DNA from: Bernardetiaceae bacterium
GTDB taxonomy: Bacteria; Bacteroidota; Bacteroidia; Cytophagales; Thermoflexibacteraceae
Assembly: GCA_025056255.1 (NCBI GenBank)
Contig: JANWVT010000002.1
Span: forward strand, 124,001 to 188,000
Direction of reading: 5' to 3'
DNA length: 64,000 nt
Within the stretch, counting starts at the first letter, position 1. Each line of letters opens with the position of its first letter. The position numbers and the translations under genes were made by a program. Positions 9,166 to 16,686 of this stretch are shown here, in pieces. Below the pieces are notes generated by a model, which worked only from the letters and a program-made list of their open reading frames with translations, searched no databases and was not told the DNA's origin.

Positions 9166-9852
9166 CTAAATTTCAAACATGAACCCCTCTGCCTCTAATT
9201 GGCGGTATTTTTCTTTGTCGAATGCATAGAGCTTAGCCGCGCGATGCGAAACGCCTTTTTGGCGCTCGGGAAGTTCTATGAGCAACCCCATGCCAAGAAT
9301 TTTTTTGCGAAAATTGCGTTTGTCTAACTCTTTGTTAAGAATGAGTTCGTAAACCCGCTGCAATTGGCTAAGTGCAAACTTTTCAGGTAATAACTCAAAT
9401 CCAACCGGCTGATAACGCACCTTGCCTTTTAGGCGCTTGAGAGCTGTTTGAAAAATAAGAGCATGGTCAAATGCAAGCGAGGGGATGTGGTTTACATCGT
9501 GCCACTCAGCGCGTCGAGCATCTGAGCCGGGCTGTACCCGATATTCGGACAAGTTCACCAAAGCATAATAAGCTACACTTACCACGCGCCCGCGCGGGTC
9601 GCGGTGTATGTCGCCAAAAGTGTAAAGTTGCTCCATGAACATGCCTTGAATGCCTGTTTCTTCTTCCAACTCGCGTCGGGCAGCTTCATCTATGCTTTCA
9701 TTTATATCTACAAAACCTCCCGGCAAAGCCCACATGCCTTTAAAAGGCTCCTCGGCACGTTCTATTAGCAATACTTTTAAACTGTTTTCTCCTAACCCAA
9801 AAATAACGCAATCCACTGTGAGGGCAGGACGCGGGTATTGATAGGTATACAT
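9166..9852 (-). CDS. Nudix hydrolase with C-terminal winged helix (NrtR-like regulator)
   Basis: This 228-residue protein has an N-terminal Nudix domain with a complete Nudix box (about residues 46-68: GFVDINE followed by REL..EE.G), then a C-terminal basic winged-helix region (about 150-225). This is the architecture of NrtR-type transcription factors, in which the Nudix fold senses an ADP-ribose-like ligand; the Bacteroides arabinose regulator AraR belongs to the same group. The intact box means enzymatic activity cannot be excluded. It heads an operon with upp, so it may control uracil salvage or simply itself. It could alternatively be a plain ADP-ribose pyrophosphatase. Confidence 0.85.
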   Translation of the reverse strand: MYTYQYPRPALTVDCVIFGLGENSLKVLLIERAEEPFKGMWALPGGFVDINESIDEAARRELEEETGIQGMFMEQLYTFGDIHRDPRGRVVSVAYYALVNLSEYRVQPGSDARRAEWHDVNHIPSLAFDHALIFQTALKRLKGKVRYQPVGFELLPEKFALSQLQRVYELILNKELDKRNFRKKILGMGLLIELPERQKGVSHRAAKLYAFDKEKYRQLEAEGFMFEI

Positions 9853-10226
9853 GCAGGCAAGTTAGTAGTTTTTTGTACAAATATTACAGTGGTGTACTTG
9901 GGGATTGATTATTACGACTGCTGCAAGTTGTGCAATTAAATTTGCCTAACTGCCACGCCGCCGTCGCACGCCGCCGTTGCACGCCGCCGTCGCACGCCGC
10001 CGTTGCACGCCGCCGTTGCACGCCGCCGTTGCTCATCAGAAGCGAAAACAGCCAACTGTGACGCATGGCGTAAAGGTTTTTTACTTGCCATTTGTCTCAG
10101 TAGCGTGGCAGTAGGTCAATACTTTGAAAAATGCAAAATAAAAAAGATGAGCTTGGGGACTCATTCTTTGTTTGGTTTTTATATTGTTCGGTGGAAACAG
10201 CTGTTTATCAAGCCAACACTTTACAA
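9853..10226. other. Intergenic region with tandem array
   Basis: This stretch lies between the start of the Nudix regulator and the 3' end of the PorE-like gene. No credible gene is present. Its main content is the 13-bp tandem repeat described separately (9954-10031). The remainder is A+T-rich and holds the upstream region of the regulator operon, with no promoter I can assign. Confidence 0.5.
9954..10031. repeat. Six tandem copies of a 13-bp G+C-rich unit
   Basis: The unit CACGCCGCCGTYG is repeated six times without interruption; Y is C in copies 1 and 3 and T in the rest, the only variation seen. At 13 bp it is not a multiple of three, so it is unlikely to encode a protein repeat. Its high G+C contrasts with A+T-rich flanks. 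A seventh perfect copy, on the other strand, occurs at 14672-14684. The array could be a slippage-prone spacer upstream of the Nudix regulator, a protein-binding cluster, or part of a dispersed repeat family. Confidence 0.95.
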
Positions 10227-12866
10227 CTACTCTATCCTTAGCTCTACCCTACGGTTTTTTTGTCTGCCTTCTTCGGTAGTATTAGGCACTACAGGGCAAC
10301 TTCTGCCAAATCCGCGAGCTACTAATTTTGCTTTGCAGCCTTTGGCAAGCAAATACCGCTTTACATTTTCTGCTCGGCGCTGTGAGAGGTCTAAATTGAA
10401 CTTGTCACTGCCTTTGTTGTCGGTGTGTCCTTCAATGTAAACTGTTTGGTTGCTGTCTTGTAATTGAGCGGCAAGTTGCTCTAAATCATGTAAAGATGGT
10501 GGGCGAATTTTATCGCTATCAAAATCAAACTCCAACGATTGCATAACAAAACCTTTGCTACTGGGCTTTCTCAAAGGGAGCATTTCATGGATTGTCTCTT
10601 GTATAACCGTTTGGTTATCAACACCTTCAGACAAGTCAATGATTTTTGAGGTAGCAAAATGATTGGGGGCAGAAGGCTGATAGCGGTATTTTTTACCTTT
10701 TTTCAATGGTAAGGAAAATTTTCCATTAGGCTGTACTTTTACTGAGCCTTTAGAAGAGTTATCCATTGCATGCCAAGTTACCACAGCGTCATTAACAGGG
10801 TTGCCCTCTGTGTCTAACACAGTGCCAACAACAACAACTACAGGCTCAGCCCAGTGAGCTTGTGGAATGCGTATGCGATAAATATCGCTTTCGCCGAATG
10901 TATTATTCAACTGTCTGGAAGTTATCAGAGCAGTTTTGCCGTCGGAGGTCATGTGAAAAACATCGTTGTAAGCCGTATTGATGGTTTTACCCAAATTGAC
11001 TGGCTCGCTCCATTCCGTCCAGGAGTCATCGCGCAATCGGCGACTAACAAAAATATCGTAGCCTCCCAGCCCGGGATGTCCATCAGAAATGAAATAAAGG
11101 GTGCGCATATCGGGGTGTAGCCAAGGATTGGTTTCAGCAAAGGGCGTATTGATGAGCTTCCCTAAGTTAATCGGTTGACTCCAGCCATTTTGGGTGCGTT
11201 CCGATACGTACAAGTCTAAGTTAAATTCTCCGGCACCATGATAATAGAGGTAGTCAGGGTGATAGTTGGGCATATAGCCGCCTACAGCACCTGGCCGGTC
11301 AGAGGAAAAAATAACAGCGTTTCCATCGGCACTCATGCAAAAACCAGATTCAAAGTTTTTAGAGTTGATAGGATTAGGAATTACACTGATTTTTTCCCAT
11401 GCGTTATTCTGTTTTTCGGCAAAATAAAAATCACCCTTCCCCAATTCTATATTCTGGCGACCGATGTATTCAAATTGCGGCAACAGATAGTAGTTACCAA
11501 ACAAAAAAAGCGTGTTGCCATCAGGGCTAATAGCAATCGGAGTCTCATGCGACTCGGTATTGACTGGCGAGCCAAGCCGCTTAGCCTCCGACCATTGGCT
11601 CCCGTCCCAATAGCTCACGTAAATATCTTCACCAGTAGCGTAAGAGTAGCGCGAAAAGTAGAGGGTTTTTCCATCTAAACTCAAAACTGGATTATACTCG
11701 CGTTCGGCAGAGTTGATGCGATTGCCCAAATTTTCTAATTTTATCTCACTCTCGGGCTCTGCCAGCAGCGCATCTATGCGGTCGAAATAGTGGCTCATAT
11801 TGGTAAAAAGCGGACGATACTCCCGGAAAACATGCTGCGCACTTGTCCAATCTTGCTGTTTGATGAAAAACGCTGCCATCTTCTTCACAGCCACTAATGC
11901 AACATCGGTTGGAGCAAACCTTTTAATAAACGCATCATACAGTGACTTTTTTTCGGGTGAATAGCCGCTTTCGTGCAGGTTGAGCTCACACAATAATTGC
12001 TCAGGTGAAAGATTGAATTGTTTTCCCAATGCTACCAGTTTGGCATAATTAGCGTGCTTGAGATAGTTTTGTTGGGTAAAGCCAAAATAGGCGCCATAAA
12101 ACTCTGGCAAAATGTGTCTGTATGTATTGGTCGAATTAAACTCCCAAATCAGTTTACAAAAGCGCTCGTAGTTGCGACCGTCTCGTTCGCCATAGCGCCG
12201 CAATTCTTGTTTGTTGGTGTATATTTCCAGCATTTCACGAGCTATCTGCCGAACATCTGCCACGTGCGGACTTCGGGGATAGTCTTGCATGTATTGTTTG
12301 CATTGCTGTATTAGCAATTGTCGCAATTTTATGAGCGTATCTAAATCGGTGCTGCGGTTGTAAATTTTGCTTTGGAAAAGTTGTAGTTGTGGGCGGCGGT
12401 AGGGGGCTTGGTTGATTAACTGAAAAGCCTCTTGTTCAACCCTTTGCAGTACAGTAGTAGTTAGCATCTGGTCGCTCACTGCCACTATTTTGCGGAGATT
12501 TTTCTTTTGCTCGGTACTAAGCAGCGCATATAAGCGAGTAAAAGTGGAAGCAGCCTGATAGCTTTTTTTGAGCAAATCTAACTGAGGCTGCAAATTGAGC
12601 AAGCGCACTTGGTATTTTCCTTCTTCGCGCAAAACTTGTTGTTGTGCATAGTATGTTTCGGCAAGGGCATAATAAGCTGCTGCATGGTTGCTGTCGTTGC
12701 GAATGATGTTTTCAAAATAGGCTTGTGCCTCAGTCAGTTTTTTTGCTGCTAACAGTTCTAAGCCTGCTCTCAAATCTGATTGAGCAAGTAATACACCATT
12801 TCCCCAAGCCATCAACAGCCACAGGAGCATCATCATGATGCATTGTATGGTTTGAAGTGATTTCAT
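10227..12866 (-). CDS. PorE-like type IX secretion OmpA-family protein (TPR, beta-propeller, regulatory-like domain, OmpA)
   Basis: The protein has 879 residues from ATG 12866. Domains in order are: signal peptide ending near residue 29; TPR-like helices (about 30-75 and onward, e.g. EAQAYFENIIRNDSNHAAAY); PD40/WD-type propeller blades (about 395-660, with LSLDGKTLYFSRYS and ISPDGNTLFLFG); a carboxypeptidase regulatory-like beta domain (about 670-740, starting VGTVLDTEGNPV); and an OmpA peptidoglycan-binding domain (about 775-879, with FDFDSDKI, IEGHTDNKGSD, NLDLSQRRAENV, NRRVELRI). This domain chain matches PorE, which anchors the type IX machinery to the cell wall. Related OmpA/TPR proteins occur in several copies per Bacteroidota genome, so orthology needs checking. 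A lipoprotein gene lies 73 bases upstream on the same strand. Confidence 0.85.
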   Translation of the reverse strand: MKSLQTIQCIMMMLLWLLMAWGNGVLLAQSDLRAGLELLAAKKLTEAQAYFENIIRNDSNHAAAYYALAETYYAQQQVLREEGKYQVRLLNLQPQLDLLKKSYQAASTFTRLYALLSTEQKKNLRKIVAVSDQMLTTTVLQRVEQEAFQLINQAPYRRPQLQLFQSKIYNRSTDLDTLIKLRQLLIQQCKQYMQDYPRSPHVADVRQIAREMLEIYTNKQELRRYGERDGRNYERFCKLIWEFNSTNTYRHILPEFYGAYFGFTQQNYLKHANYAKLVALGKQFNLSPEQLLCELNLHESGYSPEKKSLYDAFIKRFAPTDVALVAVKKMAAFFIKQQDWTSAQHVFREYRPLFTNMSHYFDRIDALLAEPESEIKLENLGNRINSAEREYNPVLSLDGKTLYFSRYSYATGEDIYVSYWDGSQWSEAKRLGSPVNTESHETPIAISPDGNTLFLFGNYYLLPQFEYIGRQNIELGKGDFYFAEKQNNAWEKISVIPNPINSKNFESGFCMSADGNAVIFSSDRPGAVGGYMPNYHPDYLYYHGAGEFNLDLYVSERTQNGWSQPINLGKLINTPFAETNPWLHPDMRTLYFISDGHPGLGGYDIFVSRRLRDDSWTEWSEPVNLGKTINTAYNDVFHMTSDGKTALITSRQLNNTFGESDIYRIRIPQAHWAEPVVVVVGTVLDTEGNPVNDAVVTWHAMDNSSKGSVKVQPNGKFSLPLKKGKKYRYQPSAPNHFATSKIIDLSEGVDNQTVIQETIHEMLPLRKPSSKGFVMQSLEFDFDSDKIRPPSLHDLEQLAAQLQDSNQTVYIEGHTDNKGSDKFNLDLSQRRAENVKRYLLAKGCKAKLVARGFGRSCPVVPNTTEEGRQKNRRVELRIE

Positions 12867-12939
12867 AAAACGCAAGTAAGTAGAGAGTTAACTTTTATGC
12901 GTTGAGCGACAAAAAAGTGCCATAGCAGTAAGCCAATTT

Positions 12940-13797
12940 TCAGTCTCTATCTACTACTACCAAAATCACAGGGCGTTCAGTTTGCGGGGTGTTTTCTGTG
13001 CGTCCACGTGGAAATGCACGGCGCTGGCGCAAGGCATCAGCTACAAACGCCGGTATATCGGTGCGAAATTGGTAGTGATAGATTTGCACACTGATAGTAT
13101 TTTGTACTACGGCAAAAGGCGTTTTGCTAACAGCAAGTGTATCGTTTTTAGTATTTTTTACACTGTCGCGTAGCGTGTAGCGTATGGTCAGGTTAAGCGG
13201 ATTAGTGAAGGAAGAGTTAAGTCGGCGGCGTTCTAAAATAATATCCTTGGCGCGGCTCAGGTCTATAATACCCAGTGAATCGTTCAGTAGAGGAGGAAGG
13301 TTAGAAGTGAAGCCGAAATTTGCCGTAAAGCGTGCAGTCATGCTGCGAGGCAGTGCTGCTACGCCTTTGGTTGCCTGATAGTTGCGGTCGGCATTGAGAA
13401 TCGGAAACGCACGAAAGCGGTTGCGAGCTAACACATATACGCTGTCTAAATAATCTATGCCAGCAATAATCACTCCTACTGTATCGGGTTTGAGCTTAGG
13501 GTCGTTAGGCACAAAGCGTACTGTATAGCGAATGCCGGCTTCGCTGCGGTCTATATTGATACTTCCATCTGTTTCATTGAGGTCTAATCCGGCAATATCA
13601 GTTTCAAAGCGTCCACGTGCCTGTTCGGGGCTAATTTTAGGACGAAAAATGCGCTCCCGCGAGGTATTTCGCCGAGTAATATCAGGGTGAAAAACAAGGC
13701 TATCGTAACTAATTTCCGTAGGTTCGCCTTCCGGATTGATTTTACCTTGACAGGCGACCAGTGCGCCTGCCGCAAGTAGCAGCAGTAGTAGTTTCAT
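12940..13797 (-). CDS. Predicted lipoprotein of unknown function
   Basis: This protein of 285 residues opens with MKLLLLLLAAGALVACQGK, a clean lipoprotein signal with lipobox LVAC, so it should be anchored in a membrane, probably the outer one. The mature part is rich in beta-type sequence and Arg/Asp, with no catalytic motif I recognise. It is transcribed just ahead of the PorE-like gene (73-base gap), which suggests a role at the same envelope assembly, but that is inference only. Confidence 0.85.
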   Translation of the reverse strand: MKLLLLLLAAGALVACQGKINPEGEPTEISYDSLVFHPDITRRNTSRERIFRPKISPEQARGRFETDIAGLDLNETDGSINIDRSEAGIRYTVRFVPNDPKLKPDTVGVIIAGIDYLDSVYVLARNRFRAFPILNADRNYQATKGVAALPRSMTARFTANFGFTSNLPPLLNDSLGIIDLSRAKDIILERRRLNSSFTNPLNLTIRYTLRDSVKNTKNDTLAVSKTPFAVVQNTISVQIYHYQFRTDIPAFVADALRQRRAFPRGRTENTPQTERPVILVVVDRD

Positions 13798-13861
13798 GGC
13801 TAAAAATAGTACAAATTTTATGCAAATGTAACAAGCTAAACCAGTAGTGATATGCTATTTG

Positions 13862-13869
13862 TAAATTTG
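13862..13869 (+). promoter_or_regulatory. Candidate -7 element TAAATTTG for the GNAT gene
   Basis: TAAATTTG fits the Bacteroidota -7 consensus TAnnTTTG and is followed 21 bases later by ATG 13891. Because it lies downstream of the first in-frame ATG (13852), it favours the internal start. No clear TTG at -33 was seen, so confidence is moderate. Confidence 0.45.
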
Positions 13870-13890
13870 CAAAAGTATTTTGCATATATC

Positions 13891-14433
13891 ATGATTAAAG
13901 TTACCCACATTCAGCCAAATGACTTGCCGCAAATTTTAGAATTGCAACGCGCTAACTTGCGGGAGTATGTTAGTGCCGATGTTCAACAGTCGCAAGGCTT
14001 TGTAGTAGCACGCTACGACATGCCTTTTTTAGAACGTCTCTACGCAGTTGAGCCTCCTATAGTAGCTTACCACAATCATAAGGTAGTGGGCTACTGTTTG
14101 CCTACTCCATTAGAAGTGGCTACCACTTCCGATTTTTTGCGCACTACTGCAGAAATGGTTGCCACCTTATATTATCATGATAAACCACTTACTGCCTACC
14201 GCTATTGCCTAATGGGGCAAATCTGTATTGCCGAGTCGCATCGTGGAATAGGGCTTTTTGACCAACTCTACCTTTTTATGCGCAAACACTTGCAAGGGCG
14301 CTATGAGTTAGTGGTTACAGAGGTATCTTACCGAAATCATCGCTCTTTGCGCGCGCACCAACGGATTGGATATGAAATTATACACAGCTACAACCACGAT
14401 GAACACTGGGCGGTGGTGGTGTGGAAGCTCTAA
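13891..14433 (+). CDS. GNAT family N-acetyltransferase
   Basis: This 180-residue protein has the acetyl-CoA-binding motif A region, ICIAESHRGIGLFDQLY (R-G-I-G core), followed by the conserved family segment NHRSLRAHQRIGYEII. Such enzymes transfer an acyl group from acyl-CoA to an amine. The substrate is unknown. The frame opens at ATG 13852, but ATG 13891 (MIKVTHIQPND) is preferred, because a -7-like promoter element lies between the two and the GNAT fold begins right at residue 2. It is the only gene in its unit. Confidence 0.88.
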   Translation: MIKVTHIQPNDLPQILELQRANLREYVSADVQQSQGFVVARYDMPFLERLYAVEPPIVAYHNHKVVGYCLPTPLEVATTSDFLRTTAEMVATLYYHDKPLTAYRYCLMGQICIAESHRGIGLFDQLYLFMRKHLQGRYELVVTEVSYRNHRSLRAHQRIGYEIIHSYNHDEHWAVVVWKL

Positions 14434-14994
14434 ACAAACGCGGAGTTATCAGTTTATAGAAGTTGAAAGTATTGGCTGCTTTACCTACGCGAGTTGTGCA
14501 AGCTTAGCTCAACAATCACTAAAAGTAAGAATTAGCTGAGTAAGTATGTCTTTATTTTGAACTTTTTAAGAATCTGCTTTTTGCCATTCCACTGAGTCCA
14601 TAGCAAGTAAACCTCAGGCTATCGTGCGTGTGTCCTCATAAACAGCATAAGGTTGTTTTGTAAGACACAACCAACGGCGGCGTGTAACAGCTGCATGCCA
14701 GTCGAATATCTCCGATGCTTTATCCATAATTGCATTGTAGTTAAACAATACTGAGTGTTGTTGAGCGCATGTTTAGGCTGTACAGGGGCAAATTACTTGC
14801 AACTGGGTGGCGTGTGAGGAGGCAAACATGGCGAGTTTGCCTTTATGAATATGGATTTGGCAAAATGAATATTACAAGAACCTAAACAACTGCCAAGGCA
14901 AAAACTCTATGATAGGAAAAAATTCAACACTAAGTAAGCCAATACGTTAACGACAACAAGATTTGTTAAACTTTTCCATGCTTAGCAAGCAAGG
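14434..14994. other. Intergenic region between the GNAT and cmk genes with dispersed repeat
   Basis: These 561 bases between convergent genes have no credible reading frame. They contain copy A of the dispersed repeat (about 14820-14893), and weaker similarity to the region around 49150-49260 seems to extend leftward to roughly 14550 (shared fragments such as GTCCATAG/GCCATAG and GTGTGTCCT). A single 13-mer matching the tandem unit at 9954-10031 in reverse orientation lies at 14672-14684. Confidence 0.5.
14820..14893 (+). repeat. Dispersed intergenic repeat, copy A
   Basis: This copy shares about 70 bases with copies near 49311-49384 and 62300-62375. Conserved blocks in order are GAGTTTGCCTTTATGAATAT, then GCAAAATGAA, then ATTACAAGAACCTAAACAAC. 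It differs from B by scattered substitutions with almost no length change. It lies about 100 bases beyond the 3' end of cmk (minus strand). Function is unknown. Confidence 0.75.
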
Positions 14995-15702
14995 TTAGCA
15001 ATCTGATTCGTTGGGTGCATACATAATTTTTCGGTAGGCTTTGCGCAATACAATTTCTACCTGCTCATCAAAAGTTACAAAGGTAGTGTCTATTTCTATG
15101 GCATCTTCTGCTTTCCGCAAAGGGCTCTCGGCACGGGTAGTGTCTATTAGGTCGCGTTTTTGCAAATTTGCCATCACTTCATCTAAACTAACTAATTGGT
15201 CTTTGGCGAGCAGTTCTGCTTGTCGGCGGCGTGCGCGCTCACGAATATCGGCAGTTAAGAATAGCTTGAGCTCGGCTTGCGGAAATACAACTGTGCCTAT
15301 ATCGCGCCCATCCATCACAATGCCTTTTTTCTTGCCCATTTTTTGCTGCTGAGCAACCAAAAAGCGCCGTACTTGTGGAATTTTGCTCACTTCGCTTACC
15401 ATGTCAGACACAAGCATACTGCGAATATCCTCTTCTACGTTCAGTCCATTCAAGTAAGTTTCACTTACGCCGTCAGTTCTGTTTGGTGGAATGCGAAATT
15501 CAATTTCAATATTGCTAAGCGCGCGGCTGATTTCCTTCTCATTGTCCAAGCTGACGTAGTGTTGCAAAAAATACAGTGTAACCGCACGATACATGGCGCC
15601 ACTGTCTATGTAATTGTACCCCAAAGCAGCTGCAACAGCTTTAGCAGTAGAGCTTTTTCCACAGGCAGAGTATCCGTCTATGGCAATAATGATTTTATTC
15701 AT
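14995..15702 (-). CDS. cmk: Cytidylate kinase
   Basis: This enzyme phosphorylates CMP and dCMP with ATP, for nucleotide supply. From ATG 15702 it has 235 residues, normal for the family. It starts MNKIIIAIDGYSACGKSSTA, with Walker A GYSACGKS at residues 10-17, and contains DSGAMYRAV, KGIVMDGRDIGTVVFP and the lid-like RARRRQAELL. The frame extends upstream to 15780, but that part has no family similarity. It is transcribed divergently from the outer-membrane gene at 15814, with 111 bases between starts. Confidence 0.96.
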   Translation of the reverse strand: MNKIIIAIDGYSACGKSSTAKAVAAALGYNYIDSGAMYRAVTLYFLQHYVSLDNEKEISRALSNIEIEFRIPPNRTDGVSETYLNGLNVEEDIRSMLVSDMVSEVSKIPQVRRFLVAQQQKMGKKKGIVMDGRDIGTVVFPQAELKLFLTADIRERARRRQAELLAKDQLVSLDEVMANLQKRDLIDTTRAESPLRKAEDAIEIDTTFVTFDEQVEIVLRKAYRKIMYAPNESDC

Positions 15703-15813
15703 GTTTTTTATAAAATTGCCTTTAAACGCAAATTGGATAAAACAAGTTACAATTTTAAACCGCACCAAGCAAAATACCATTTAATTGCTTTAATTTTCCT
15801 ATGTGGAGCAAAC

Positions 15814-16668
15814 ATGAAATCATTTTTACTGTTTTGGGCAGCAACCATTGTGTTGTGGCTTCTTGGAGTAGAGTTGCTAGCACAATGGCGTATGTGTGGC
15901 TTAGGAGCACGTGCAGTAGGTATGGCTAATACAGCCGTTACTTTGCAAGACGAGTGGGCTGTTTTCAACAACATCGGCGGTTTGGCATGGAACAAACAAG
16001 CAGCATGGCTTTCTGCATACGACAACCGCTTTCAGGCTGCTGGCTTTCACACAGTAGCCACAGGTATAATCGCTCCCATTTATGGTGGCATGTGGGCTGC
16101 AGCCTCATTTTCTCGATTTGGCGACCATTTGTTCAATGAAACTATTGGCTCTGTGGGTATTAGCCATAAAATAGCAAACTACAGCCTCGGTATGCGTGCC
16201 AACTATGTGCAAATCAATATGGCAGGATTAGGTATGCGCAACCTCATAGCGTTTGAACTAGGTGGCGTGGGTCAGCTGACTCCACAACTATGGATTGGTG
16301 CACACATTTTTAATTTTACACAGGCACGTTTAGCCGAGTTTCAGGATGAAAGACTGCCAACTGTAATGAAAGCTGGACTTTCTTTCCGACCTAACGCGCG
16401 CCTGATGCTTCATGCAGAAGGGGAGAAAGATATAGAAATGCCTACCCGCATTAAGGTTGGAGCAGAGTATCGCATAGTAGAAAAACTTGCCTTACGGACA
16501 GGCATCGCCACACAGCCCAATAGTGGAGCTTTTGGTTTTAGCTTGTACTTTAAGCAGTTAGAAGCCGGATATGCCGTTGCCACACATCCGCAACTGCTTC
16601 CTTCGCACCATGTAGCGTTGCGATACCATCTTTTTAAGCGAAAATCTCTTGAAAGCGCATTGGAGTAG
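15814..16668 (+). CDS. Outer-membrane beta-barrel protein (PorV/PorQ-like)
   Basis: This 284-residue protein starts at ATG 15814 with a signal peptide (MKSFLLFWAATIVLWLLGVE) cleaved near LLAQ. The mature start, GLGARAVGMANTAVTLQDEW followed by FNNIGGLAW, is the pattern of small Bacteroidota barrels related to PorV/PorQ/UPF0164, and the rest alternates as beta strands to a C-terminal ALRYHLF. A longer open frame begins at 15277 but overlaps cmk on the other strand and is not real. It lies 18 bases ahead of the next outer-membrane gene and is probably co-transcribed with it. Confidence 0.8.
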   Translation: MKSFLLFWAATIVLWLLGVELLAQWRMCGLGARAVGMANTAVTLQDEWAVFNNIGGLAWNKQAAWLSAYDNRFQAAGFHTVATGIIAPIYGGMWAAASFSRFGDHLFNETIGSVGISHKIANYSLGMRANYVQINMAGLGMRNLIAFELGGVGQLTPQLWIGAHIFNFTQARLAEFQDERLPTVMKAGLSFRPNARLMLHAEGEKDIEMPTRIKVGAEYRIVEKLALRTGIATQPNSGAFGFSLYFKQLEAGYAVATHPQLLPSHHVALRYHLFKRKSLESALE

Positions 16669-16686
16669 AAAGCCAACAATGCTAAG

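Noticed and set aside
9954-10031. CRISPR-like array
   Set aside because: Repeats are 13 bp with no spacers and no cas genes nearby.
9884-10066. Small minus-strand frame reading through the 13-bp tandem array
   Set aside because: It gives a repetitive, non-family peptide produced by the array itself; the 13-bp period is not codon-compatible.
15277-15813. Long upstream extension of the outer-membrane protein frame
   Set aside because: It runs antisense through cmk, has no signal peptide, and the true signal peptide begins at 15814.
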